Shown: positions 1 through 9,234 of the stretch, in pieces | Numbering within the stretch: the first letter of the stretch is position 1 | Layout: every line of letters starts with the position of its first letter | From: Carettochelys insculpta | Lineage: Eukaryota; Chordata; Testudines; Carettochelyidae | DNA: 64,000 bases | Reading direction: 5' to 3' | Assembly: GCF_033958435.1 (NCBI RefSeq) | Contig: NC_134147.1 | Span: 49,470,001-49,534,000, forward strand | Notes under the pieces: model-generated | What the model saw: the letters and a program-made list of their open reading frames with translations, nothing else | What the model was told of the DNA's origin: nothing | Database searches by the model: none | Program-made: the position numbers and the translations under genes

Positions 1-37
1 TGGCCCAGTCGTGCTCCTAACGTCTCCTCTCTTGCAG

Positions 38-234
38 GGAACCAGGCGTTCCCCTTGGGCTCGGTGGAGGGGTTCAGCGTTGCCCGGAAGAAGTGGGACC
101 TGCTGCCCTCCATGCCCACGGCTCGCTGTTCCTGCTCCAGCTACCAGGCCCCGGGCCTGCTCTTTGTGATTGGCGGGGTGGCGCAGGGCCCCAGCAGCGC
201 GGTCGAGGCGCTCTGCCTGCGGGACGGGGCCTGA
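38..234 (+). CDS. KLHDC8B: Terminal coding exon of KLHDC8B (kelch-domain protein 8B)
   Basis: A polypyrimidine tract and acceptor AG at 36-37 open an exon that reads in frame from 40 to a TGA at 232-234. Its 64 residues form the last kelch blade: a W-D-LPSMPTARCSCSS segment, then a hydrophobic strand and FVIGGVAQGPS, ending in VEALCLRDGA. This tail closely matches the C-terminus of KLHDC8 proteins, and the GVAQGP and LCLRDG wording fits the B paralogue rather than A. KLHDC8B is an all-kelch beta-propeller protein linked to the cytokinetic midbody. Two bases (38-39) finish a codon split by the intron, so earlier exons lie left of the window. No break is seen. Identity is from memory of the family; the paralogue is the less certain part. 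Confidence 0.85.
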
Positions 235-845
235 GGGGAGCCCCGGCCGACGGATGCCCCAGCGAGGCGGGACACTGGCGCCGTGCACATGGGCGCGGAG
301 ACGAACTCTGTGAGTGGGTGTGTAGCGCGTAGTTGCTGACCAAAGCCGTGACGTTGTCGTCTGCTCGTTAGGCTTTCCGAATTAGTTTTCTAGAGTAGCT
401 CAGGCGGGAGCGGTGGGCCTGTCCCTGGGCAGGGCAGGGCAGTGCCGGGTGGGGCCTGTGGCAGAGAGACTGGGCTGAGGCCCTGTGCGTGGCTGCGGCT
501 GACGGGACTCCAGGGTCAGGGCCTGGCACAGATGGTGCGTCGCGGGTGGGAGCTGGGTTGCCCTGCAGCCACCAGATCTCTGAGCGCCAGCGGCGGCCGC
601 CTGTCCCTCCGGGAGGAGAGCCGAGCCCTGCCTGACTGGTCTGCGCTACCCGCTGCCCAGTGCGGGTGTCTGTGCCCTCAGTGCGGCTGTGCCGGGCGCG
701 TGGGCGGAGCAGCGGTCGGGGTGGGCATGCAGAGGAGGCGTGAGCTGCTAGTGCTGTCTCGTCGTGCCCTGGTCTGTGTCCCCTGTAGCTCAGTGCCTAG
801 GAGGTGCTGTAGCGCCTCAAATAAATCCCACACCTGGTTTGATGC
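235..845 (+). other. KLHDC8B: KLHDC8B 3' untranslated region
   Basis: GC-rich non-coding sequence runs from the KLHDC8B stop to an AATAAA at 820-825, followed by a T/G-rich stretch (about 833-847) of the kind found downstream of cleavage sites. Overlapping open frames on both strands have no recognisable domains and fit GC-rich background. The exact cleavage point is a guess. Confidence 0.6.
820..825 (+). promoter_or_regulatory. Polyadenylation signal AATAAA
   Basis: This is the first canonical hexamer downstream of the KLHDC8B stop codon, with a T/G-rich element shortly after it. Confidence 0.6.
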
Positions 846-1710
846 TGGGTGAAGCCACGTCTGGCCCATCTCTCCTGCCACTTGAGCTGCGGTGCCTGAG
901 TTCGCAGGGCTCCGAGCTGGGCAGCATCCCCGAAGGAGGGGCGCTGGCCTCTGCTCTCTGCAGTGCGGGCCAGGAAGCGAGGAGGTGGGGGTGCTGCTGC
1001 CCTGGAGCCAGGACTGCGCTGCCTCGCCAGGATCTGGGGCCGTTCGGAGACAGCAGCGACTTGCCCGCCCAGCACTCGGGGCTGTGCACGCCCAGGAGGT
1101 CCCCACCCCCGGATTGGGGTCCAACGGGCCCGGAAGGGTGTGGCACCAGTCTGAGCCTGCAGCCGGCCCCCGGCCAGGCTGCCCCATCAGGAGGGTCCGT
1201 GCTGCCTGGGGCCCGTCTTCGGCAGGTCTGGTGGTGGGCGCCCGGCTCCTGCAGGGCTGCGTGTGCCTGAAAAGCTGCTGAGCCCCAGACCCACTGCTTT
1301 CATCCTCCCCATCAGCAGGCTGGCCCCAGTGGGGCAGCCCCCAGCCGTGCAGGGCTGCGTCTCTGCTGCACGGCATTATCACGGGGGGGCTTGGGCTCAC
1401 TCCCCTCCACCTCGGGAGCTCGCCCTCTCCTGCCTTCCGTGCTCTGCCAGGCATGGGCTGGGCTGCTCCTGTCCCCAGGGGCTGGCACGCAGCAGGGATG
1501 GGATGAGCGGCACAGCTGTGCCCACTGGGCCCATGGGCACTGCAGGCCTGTCCCTGCCCTGTGGCTTCCACTCCCAGGGGAGACCTGCTGCTGTGAACAG
1601 GACCCACTTGTTATGAGTGCTCCAAGCGCCCTCCTGCTGGGCCGGTGAGCCCCGTGTCTCTGGGTGCAGGCTGTGATGTTAGACGCCCCCCGCCCCCCAT
1701 TAGACACTGC
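846..1710. other. GC-rich intergenic stretch, nothing recognised
   Basis: The sequence is GC-rich, with many overlapping open frames in both directions but no motif, splice pair or repeat that I can support. Confidence 0.4.
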
Positions 1711-1714
1711 CCGT

Positions 1715-2070
1715 CACCCAGTCTGAGCCAGCGGCAGACTCCAGCCCTGGCCAGCTGCACCGCCCCGCTCACACCCCGGTGCCGACACGACACCCCATGC
1801 TTCGTTTCGTTTCCTGACCAAATGACTTCGCAACCGCATGTCTCTCCTGATGCCGTCCGACGCATCTCTGCCAGTCCAAGCGCATCGCATCGGTATCTCT
1901 CCATCGCCTCCCGAAGCAGCTCTAATTTCCAGTTGCACACAGAGTTTGGACGTTCCATGTTCCAATGGATAGCGTGTGTGTTACCTGTAATTTTCTTTCA
2001 GTAGCCAACTTATCAACCCAACCCCGATCGCTCGATTGGTATCTCAGACCTTGTTTCTCCAGGCGACGTC
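1715..2070 (-). pseudogene. LINE endonuclease N-terminal fragment (craniofacial-development-protein-2-like)
   Basis: Read on the minus strand, the stretch gives IGTWNVQTL, then LELLREAMERYRCDALGLAE and WSGNE. This matches the start of APE-type endonucleases of LINEs often annotated as craniofacial development protein 2-like (a TWNVRTL start, a GI/LSE metal-binding motif, a WSG block). Frames are broken by small indels and no reverse transcriptase follows, so it is a dead fragment. A decayed LINE at 34440-37010 has endonuclease-end and RT remains of the same general type. Clade assignment is uncertain. Confidence 0.6.
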
Positions 2071-2280
2071 TGAGCCAGCATCATTTAACTTTTAGCTGTA
2101 CTGGCATCAGATTTCATGTGTATTGTTGTGCGACGCTCAGTGTGTCGACACACATCTGACCAACCCTCCTCCTTCATCCAGGCTTGGGACTGGCATGGAG
2201 CTCCTAGAGGGTTCATGGCAGAGTTTCTGAGCCACATGTGGCTCTCTAGGGAGGCACAGCCAGTTGCGGCTGTCACATGA

Positions 2281-2640
2281 GTGGATTTTTACATTGGCTG
2301 TGGAAGTCATTTTAAGCGCCCAGCGTTTCTATTGGCCCCAAATATTGTGCCAGGGAATGTGAGGTGTCTAATGAAAGCCGAGGATGCCCTGGAGCGGCAT
2401 GTGCTGCTTGTGTGTCTGTGCCATGGCCGTGGGCAGAGTTACAGACTCTGTAGCTGTACTAGGAAATGTTTCAGTGCAAAGATTCACAGGAGGAGGAGTG
2501 AACTCAGCCCCCAGCCAGGGCACTGGGCCGAGCAAAGGAACTGAAATCAGATGCCCAGGCAGCCATGGAAATGACTGGGGCGCGCTGGCACAGCGCCACA
2601 GCAGCTCCCCTGGGTGAGATGACACCGACCTGCTAGGGCC
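2281..2640 (+). repeat. Fragment of an LTR-like interspersed repeat (family X)
   Basis: The fragment is similar to the first half of the repeat at 55690-56545 and, in reverse, to 42982-43569 and 50201-50803. Shared stretches include TGTGCCATG and GAAATGTTT, then GAAAT/CAGATGCCCAG-like sequence. I treat the family as a probable solo LTR. No target duplication is visible for this copy. Confidence 0.5.
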
Positions 2641-2722
2641 TATGTGAGAGGAAGGGTTTGGTCCCTAGACAAGGGAGAACCGAGAGCTGGACCTAGCAGT
2701 GTCCATCTTGGATTGTTTATCT

Positions 2723-3124
2723 TGTGGTACCTGTGCCTGCCACCAGGGTCCATGTGCAGTGGGGCTCGGGCTCTCGCTCGGCAGGTAGAACGGGGAGTTC
2801 CTTAGCCAGCAGGGACACAGCACAGGGCAGAGGCAGCCCGTCCATCCATCCTGGGGAGAGGAGGACTGTGAGGTGCCCCCGTCTCGGGACTAGCCCCCTG
2901 CCCTTCCTCTCCCCTCACCCAGGCAGCGATCGCTGCCTTCCAGCTCTCCCTCCACCTGCCAACTGCTGCCTCCACCCAGACCAGCTGAGCTTCCCTCCCG
3001 CTGTGCTCGGGACAGAGGTGTTACCTGCCAGCTTAGGGTACAGCCCCAGGGGTCATCCTGAGCCGCTGGGAGCTGCTCTGCCGGTCTCTCACATCCAGCC
3101 TGAGTCTCACCCCCCCCAACCACA
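2723..3124 (-). repeat. Downstream LTR of the decayed Gmr1-like provirus
   Basis: The sequence between TGTGG at 2723 and CCACA at 3124 aligns along its length with the reverse complement of the LTRs at 8657 and 22003. Next to it, at 3125-3190, is the reverse complement of the sequence that precedes the 3' LTR in the intact element. Confidence 0.6.
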
Positions 3125-3230
3125 TCTCTCCCTGCCCCCAGGCCGAGCTGAGCGGGGTCCCTCAGCCAGCGACCTGGGGAAATTCGCCCCCCACAGGGTA
3201 AAGCGTTGGCTGTGACATTGGTGCTCCCCT

Positions 3231-4300
3231 GTGCCCGGCCATGCCGCGGGGGTGTCCTGCTGCAGCCTCTCCACCTTGTCTGGCTGCTGGACGACTTTTG
3301 AGGGGCTGGCACGGCCCCACCCTCTGCGGTCGTACCAGCCCCTGCTCTTCCCTCGAGCTCTGCCCTGGCACTCCCTCCCTGGCCGGGTCCCTGAGCTCCG
3401 CAAGCCTCTCCCGGAAAGCCAGGACGTCCTCCACCCCCTGACTCTCCATCCAGGATACCTCCCCCTCCCATAACTCTCTCAGCACACACAGGGGTCCCCT
3501 CCCCCTTCTGCACCACGGCTCAGTCCAGGGGAACCTGGTGGGCCCTTGGGGCACCTCCCTGGGTGCAAACAGCAGGTGGGACAAGTGCTCCTCCCAGTCC
3601 TGTGGGTGCCAGTGCATAAAGGCCTCCAGCATCTTCTTCAGTGTCCCAAGGACCCTTCCCACCAGCCTGTTGGGCCAGGAGCGACACCCCGAGGCCCAGG
3701 AGAGCTGGATCCCAGGCTGCTCCTGCCAGCATCGGAGCAGGGCAGACATGAGGTCGGCCCCTAGTGGGTGAGGACCTCCTTGGGGAACCCCACCCTGCCG
3801 AAAATGGTCAACAGAGCATCTGCCACCGTGTCTGCCTCGGCAGAGGGCAGAGCCACGGCCTCCGGGTAGCAACATCCACCACCACCGGGATGGATTTCTT
3901 CCCGGCCAGGTCGCCTTGCCGGTGGGCCCCCTACGTCTGTCGCTACCTTCTGGGAAGGCTCCTCCACGATGGGCAGGCGCCTCACGGCAGCTTTGCCCGA
4001 GTCCTGGGCTCTCCCCACCTCCGGCAGGAGCTGCAGGCCCGGCAGTACTGCCACATGGCCACAAACATCCCCGGCCAATATAAGGTCTAAGCAGCCTCAG
4101 CTGGGTGCACTGGATCCCTGAGAGCAGGCTGTCGTGGGCCAGGCGCAGCAGCCTGCAGCGATAGCTTTGGGGGACCACCAGCTGCTGCTGGACCCCCCCG
4201 GGATCTCCCTTTCCCCAGGGGAGCCACTCCCGGTACAGAAATCCCCCTTTCCCACAGGAATCTCTCCTGATGGGCTCCCCCAGGGGCAGAGCTGCACCAT
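3231..4300 (-). pseudogene. Integrase remnant of the minus-strand gypsy element
   Basis: Minus-strand frames give pieces of the integrase seen intact at 11225-12757: a zinc-finger region with LAHD, then DHFRQGGVPQ for the DxFSRVGFPKEV segment, LMSALL, NRLVGRVLGTLKKMLEAF for the NGLVERFNGTLK segment, and HLLFAPREVPQ. Frameshifts move the match between frames. The conserved glutamate of the DDE triad has changed, so the protein could not be active. After the WYDR segment, the match jumps directly to the RNase H tail, which marks the RT deletion. Confidence 0.7.
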
Positions 4301-4559
4301 GGCCAGCTCAGTCCCTCAGCATCCGTCAGGAGGGGTCTGCCTGCACCCGGCCTGGAATTCAGCAGCTGGGGCGGGACAGGGACCTGTTCCCCACCACTGC
4401 CTGGGTCCAGAGTCCCAGCCCCGTGCCTGGCGGGTCAGGACCCTGCGCCCCCTGCTGGGTGCCCTCCCCCGGGTCAGGGCCACAAACTCCTCACTGGCTC
4501 TGGCTATGGGTAGCGACCAGAGCACGGTGGGGTCCCTCTCCCCACTCCTCTAGGTCACC

Positions 4560-5100
4560 CCCCATCAGCACCCCCATAGGCAAGTGCCTGTGCACCCCCA
4601 CTTCCTTGGGGTTCTCCTTAGCCCCCCATTTCAGATGCTCCCGGGCTATGGGTACCTTGAATGGGGGAATCCCATCTGTGCCCCTCAGGGTCAGCTGGGT
4701 GTTGGGCACCATGTGGTCTGGGCCCACTCGCTCGGGCTGGGTCAGCGTCACCTCCACCCCCGTGTCCCAGAAGCCCATCACCTTTCTGCCCCCGCTGCCA
4801 GGGGCACGAGGCACTCGCTGGGCAGGGGCCGCCCTGCCCCCACCCGGTACACGGAGACGCCTGCCTCTGGAGCGTCCGGTCTCCTGGAGGTGCTGGCCTG
4901 GGGATCTGCCCCCGCAGCTGAGGATGTATTGCCAGCTACTCCCGCCTGGGCAGCCGGCTCTCCTGGCTGCTGGGACCTCACGAGGCCTCTGGCTCCTGGG
5001 CCTGTCTATGCCCCTTCTGCCCACAGCCATAACAGACCAGGTCACTGTGCCCCTTGCGCCGGCTGCTCTGTCCAGGCCCTGGCTGGCCCTCGGGCAGCCT
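4560..5100 (-). pseudogene. Zinc knuckle and protease remnant of the minus-strand gypsy element
   Basis: Minus-strand translation shows CYGCGQKGHRQA, a nucleocapsid knuckle that lacks its last cysteine. In another frame it gives GFWDTGVEVTL, VGVHRHLPMGVLMGGDLEEW and nearby segments. They match the retroviral-type protease region at 10780-11080, where the active motif is DTGAD; here the alanine is valine and the D is E. The frame change between knuckle and protease shows decay. Confidence 0.7.
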
Positions 5101-5214
5101 GCACAAATTTCTCACCCCTTCCACAGTCAGCGACAGACACACACCCCTTTACCCAATCCGTAGGGCTCAAGGCGTGAGCATGCTCATTTAAACTCCTGCC
5201 CTTAGCCAATTCCT

Positions 5215-6040
5215 AGGGCTCAGGGCGTGATTCCCTGGGAGTCTGCAGGGTCTGTGCCACTGACAGAGCCTTACACGGGCACATTGTTTCTCCCTGTTTA
5301 TTGACAATTCCCAAGACGCAGACCACACACTAGGCACTCAGCATCGTGCTCACCAGTGCTGGTAAGGCCGGCAGCTTCCCCTGTGGGGACAGACAGTCAC
5401 TCTGGATGCTGGTTGCTGCAGCTCAGGGCCTCGGGAGTTTTGGGGGTGAGTCTCCTTAAGGCATTCCTTCTTCCCTCTTTCGTGCTTGAGGTTCTTTTTC
5501 CTTCTTGGACCCCAGGTTAAGCAGTGAAACTTGAGTCCCGCTTAGCTCTACCTGGAATTTTAGTATAATTTTACTAACCAATCATAACCCATTGTAACAG
5601 AATTACCTAACCAATCATAACCCACCACCTTAACTGATTTACACAAAACAACAGTAGACAGCAGCTGGGAGCAATTACAAACCAGACAGAGATTATACAG
5701 AAAACAGCAGAGAAGTGAAGACAGTCATGGAATGGTAGTTCCACAGCCTCAGCTGTTGAGAAGTCATTGCTTGCCAGATGAAATGCTGGTAACTAAGTTT
5801 TCTTTAGCTATCATGAGATCCGTTTAAGAGCAGGTGGCACTAGGATGTGGTCGTCTTCGAGCAGCCTGGTGTGACACTGTTGTACTGAAACGTAGATGGA
5901 ATGTGGGTGTGTGACCTGTAGCTTCACAGTCACTGGCTGCTGCTCTTTAGCGTGGCTGCAGACAAGCTCTAGGCCTCTCAATATGGCTAGAGAAACCGTA
6001 CTGGTTATACTGTTACAGGGGCAGGATGTCTGGGCCGTTT
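5215..6040 (-). repeat. Possible solo LTR inserted in the decayed gypsy gag
   Basis: This AT-richer block separates two parts of the minus gypsy element. Its reverse complement contains GTCAATAAAC near 5305 (a possible poly(A) signal) and a repeated ACCAATCATAACCCA-type segment near 5577 and 5611. The layout suggests an endogenous retroviral LTR in minus orientation, but ends and target duplication are not identified. Just outside, the phrase TAGGGCTCA.GGCGTGA occurs twice at 5161 and 5214. Confidence 0.3.
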
Positions 6041-6049
6041 CCTGGTCTC

Positions 6050-6345
6050 ACCCCGGAGGTGATTCCCTCTGTTGCACAGCTGGGGACTGGTCTCTCCAGG
6101 ATTCCCTTTCACACCTGGCCCGGCTGTCCGTGAACTCATCAGCCAGCTTCCCTGCGATATGTGGGTCCTCTGGCTTCCGGTCCTCGAGCTACATGTTCAG
6201 GTCGGGCAGGCACACTCCATAGAAGCGTTCCAGGACCATCAGCTTAAGCAGGTCCTCTGTGGTCTGGGCCCCGTCCGGAACACTCACTTGTGGAAGTATT
6301 GCATCAGGTGGGAGGCCAGGTGTAATCCATCTCCCCGCTGCTCCC
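6050..6345 (-). pseudogene. Gag capsid fragment of the minus-strand gypsy element
   Basis: Minus-strand reading gives TTEDLLKLMVLERFYGVC.PDLN and, after a stop, EDRKPEDPHIAGKLADEFT. These match VEDLIELAVVERFYEMCSPDL and the following KPEDSHNAGKLADDFT of the gag at 9235. A remnant of the gag start (GGGAGATGGATTA) is joined directly to this part, so the N-terminal half of gag has been deleted. Confidence 0.7.
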
Positions 6346-6522
6346 CAGGGTGCAGACTCACTGGCCGAAGCTGCAGTACCCCGGGGCTCCCAAAAATCAC
6401 TTTGTTCTGCCTCCAGCACCTCTGGCTCTTGTATGTCTCCTGCCTTCTTCTGTGCCCAGTCAGTCACTGTGGAAGCCCAGCCATGGCTGCAGCATATCCC
6501 ACTGCTATCGCCAGCTGTCATG

Positions 6523-6919
6523 GGGTTCAGGGGTCCCCAAGCACTGCAACCTGTCCGCAGTCAGAAGTAACTCTCACTCGGCAGGTGCAACAGGGAGTTT
6601 GTTAGCCGACAGAGAGACAGCGCAGTGCAGAGCTGTCAGTACAGCCGGCAGAGACAGTCATTCCAACCTGTCCTGGGGAGAGGAGCCCGAGGGGTGTCCC
6701 ATCTAGGGACCAGCCCCCTGCTCTCTCCCCCCTCACCCAGGCTCGCTGCCTTCCAACTCCTCACCACAACCTTCTAGTTGCCGCCTCTGCTTCAAACCCC
6801 GCCGGGCTCCTCCTCAGTCTTTGCTTGGCGTTACCTCCCAGGTTCGGTTACAGGCAGCAGGGAGCCGTCCGCAGCCTGCGAGAGCCGCTCACACGTACCC
6901 ACCCCTCCACTACATCACA
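6523..6919 (-). repeat. Upstream LTR of the decayed Gmr1-like provirus
   Basis: The reverse complement runs from TGTGATGTAG to CCCCATGACA and is followed by GCTGGCGATAGCAGTGGGAT, a degraded version of the primer-binding stretch seen at 9077. Internal sequence aligns with the LTRs at 8657 and 22003. Confidence 0.6.
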
Positions 6920-7229
6920 TCCCAGCATGTTGACGTGCTGCGCGTCCCGCTCTCCACACCGAGGGAGGCGCATGTTGCTGAATTTGTGCTGTGCAAGGCA
7001 GGGTCGTTTTGGGGTTGCCCCCCGAAAGGGTGCGCACGGGAGCGCTGCAGGACTTTTCCCACCCCGGCCCAGCTTCGGTCTGCTTGCGAGTGCAGGCGCA
7101 CGACCTGTAGGAGGCCAGGGAGCCGTAGCACACGGTGGGGAGGACTGCAGGCTGGTGGAGCGGGAGAGGCTGAGTGGAAGGCCAGGCCAGCACCCTTGGA
7201 TGCTGCGGGGAGCAGCGGTCACACTGTGC

Positions 7230-7640
7230 GGGAGGAAAAAGTCCCGCAGCGGCGTGAGGGCCACAGTCCCCCGCGCCCCCCGCAGCGAGTGGGGGCTCCC
7301 GGCGGGCGCACCTGCTGCAGCAGCAGCTCCCGGGGCGCCTGCGAGGTGAGTGCCGGGCCGGGCCGGGCCGGGCCGCGGGAGCGGGAGCGGAACACACACG
7401 CCCCTGCCCGCGGCCCAGCAGCTCCTGTGGGGCTGCCGCTGGGGGCGGGGCGGGGCGGCGCGCGGCGGGGCCGTTGGCCGTTGGCCGTTGGCGCTGAGGG
7501 AGCCGCGCGCCGCCGAGCCGAGCCGAGCTGAGGTGACGGGAGGGGAGGGCGGCGGGCGCGGGGCGGAACTGGGGCTGCTGCGGCGCCCGCCCCCTGGGGA
7601 GCCCTTGTCTGCGGGGCCGCGCCCCTCCCCCCAGCAAGGC
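7230..7640 (+). promoter_or_regulatory. CpG-rich block with GC boxes and a candidate first-exon donor
   Basis: The block is very GC- and CpG-rich, with overlapping GGGGCGGGGC boxes at 7441-7458 and three tandem CCGTTGG units at 7471-7491. A good donor (GCGAG|GTGAGT) lies at 7345/7346. It sits between KLHDC8B and the first coding exon of IHO1, so a promoter and non-coding first exon for IHO1 or another transcript is plausible. No transcript evidence is available here; it could be a GC-rich repeat region only. Confidence 0.4.
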
Positions 7641-7766
7641 TGCTGCGCCCCCCAGGGTGCCGCGCCCCTCCCCCCAGCAAGGCTGCTGCGCCCCCCAGGG
7701 TGCCGCGCCCCTCCCCCCAGCAAGGCTGCTGCGCCCCCCAGGGTGCCGCGCCCCTCCCCCCAGCAT
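7616..7766. repeat. 43-bp minisatellite, about 3.5 copies
   Basis: The unit CCGCGCCCCTCCCCCCAGCA plus 23 further bases repeats at about 7619, 7662, 7705 and 7748 with almost no change. Open frames here simply repeat the unit and are not taken as genes. Confidence 0.9.
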
Positions 7767-7769
7767 GGG

Positions 7770-8228
7770 GGCTGCCAGCACACTACGGGGGGAAGTCCCG
7801 GGCAGGGCCGTGGCCCAGCCAGCGGCTGGTCACCTGGGGGGCGGGGGTTCCTCTGCACGCTCCCCACTCCTGCGCGGGGGCTGGTCACAGGGCTGTAGTG
7901 GGGCCTGCCAGCGACACTGGCGCTGCACCCAGAGGGCCGGCACTGCCTTCCTGTCGCAGCCGCAGGGGCTCAGGCACGCCCGGCACTGGGGGATTTGTGC
8001 ACCATGGGCCAGGTCCCCAGGGTCACTTCTGTTCGCATTGTGCCAGCGTCTGAGCGTCGTGGATCAGGGCTGGATGCTGTGCACCCTCTGACCACAACAT
8101 GGCCCCTAGCTTGTGTACTCCGCCCTCTGCACTCCTGGCAGCGACAAACCACACCTCAAGCCGCGGTCTGCCCGCAGGGCTCCCCATTGGGAGCACCCGG
8201 GGGCTGGAGCCTGGTGGTGGTGGGAGTG
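7770..8228. other. GC-rich stretch without recognised feature
   Basis: This spacer lies between the minisatellite and a Tigger-like fragment. Part may be the GC-rich interior of that fragment, but I cannot align it. Confidence 0.35.
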
Positions 8229-8310
8229 GTTTTTGGTTTGGGTTTGCACTTAATTCGCATTAATGCGAGTTACGCGGAAATCGAAACTGTGCTCCTTGAG
8301 GGTTTACTGC
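8229..8310 (-). mobile_element. Terminal fragment of a Tigger-like miniature element
   Basis: The reverse complement begins CAGTAAACCCTCAAGGAGCA and continues with AACTCGCATTAATGCG. It matches the left end of the complete element at 30800-31101. The other end is missing. Confidence 0.6.
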
Positions 8311-8656
8311 GTTGCCAGATGTCCCCTGAAAGGGAGTGTCCCATGCTTTCCCGTCTGAAATGCTTGACATCCAGACACCTGAAAGCACCAGCTTCAGTAC
8401 TGTAGGTGTCAGAAGGACGGACACTGAAATAGCTCAGCTAGAAATTCGGAAATGGAAGTGCGCAAATGATGATGAATTACAGTTTTTTAATATTGCAAAG
8501 AAGCAATCGCTGTATTTATCGAAAATGACTGGGACCCACTCAGAACACTTCCTCTGCTCAGGAGAAATGCTTGTGTTTATGACAGTTTTGGGCTAACAAC
8601 ATTCCACTATTGCTTTGATTTATCAAATCGTAAACAAGGATGAAAGGGCTGCTTGA

Positions 8657-9075
8657 TGTGATGGAGTGAGGGGAGTGCATGTGTGACTCAGGCTGGATGT
8701 CTGAGGCTAGCAGCAGCTCCCAGTGGCTAAGGATGACCCTGGGGCTACAACTGGCAGGTAACACCTCTGCCCTGAACAAAGAGGAGGGAGGAGCCGAGCT
8801 GGTTTTTGAATTGGGGGCGGCAGTTAGGAAGGTGGAGAAAGAGGAGCTGGAAGGCAGCCAGCCGGAGGAGGGAGAAAGCTACACCCCAGAGGGGCACCCC
8901 TCGGGGTCTTCTCCCCAGGACGGGTTGGAAGGACTGTCTCTGGCTGCTGTGCTGTCGCTTCTGTGAGAAACTGGGCATCTGTTGCCTAATAAACCTTCTG
9001 TTGTACCTGCTGAGTGAGAGTCAATCCTGCCAGCAGATGGGGTGCAGTGCAGGGGGACCCCCGAACCCCATCACA
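8657..9075 (+). repeat. 5' LTR of the Gmr1-like element
   Basis: It starts TGTGATGGAG and ends CCCCATCACA, which are inverted ends. AATAAA at 8988-8993 is the likely poly(A) signal. It matches the 3' LTR at 14103-14521 over its full length. Confidence 0.92.
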
Positions 9076-9076
9076 C

Positions 9077-9094
9077 TGGTGTCAGCAGTGGGAT
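9077..9094 (+). promoter_or_regulatory. Primer-binding site, tRNA-Leu type
   Basis: TGGTGTCAGCAGTGGGAT lies one base after the 5' LTR. It is complementary, with one mismatch as I recall the tRNA, to the 3' end of a vertebrate tRNA-Leu including CCA. Confidence 0.75.
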
Positions 9095-9234
9095 GCACTG
9101 CACCCACGGATGAGCTCCCAGCAGTGGCTGTCTGAGCACAAGAGAAAGAAGGAGCCTCACAAGAGCCAGAGGGGGAGCAGAGCAATTCCTGCAGCTGCTG
9201 CTGGTGAGTGGATAACCCGGGAGACAGCAGGGAG

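Larger units (their letters stand above)
2723..6919 (-). mobile_element. Decayed Gmr1-like Ty3/gypsy provirus, minus strand, RT region deleted
   Basis: Read from high to low coordinate: LTR (6919-6523), a primer-site-like leader, a gag piece (6345-6050), an unrelated insert (about 6040-5215), zinc knuckle and protease (5100-4560), integrase (4300-3231), the last residues of RNase H, then a second LTR (3124-2723). Domain order and LTR sequence match the plus-strand element at 8657-14521. Nearly all of the reverse transcriptase and RNase H is missing, and gag is also shortened. No matching target duplication was found, so the two halves may not derive from a single insertion. Confidence 0.6.

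Noticed and set aside
442..1616. Overlapping open frames of 60-309 codons on both strands
   Set aside because: They sit in GC-rich sequence with few stops, have no domain and overlap one another on opposite strands; part is KLHDC8B 3'UTR.
6821..8091. Long Pro/Arg/Gly-rich frames (236-346 codons)
   Set aside because: They cross the CpG block and a 43-bp minisatellite; the repeating PSPQQGCCAPQGAAPL phrase is the translated repeat, not a protein.
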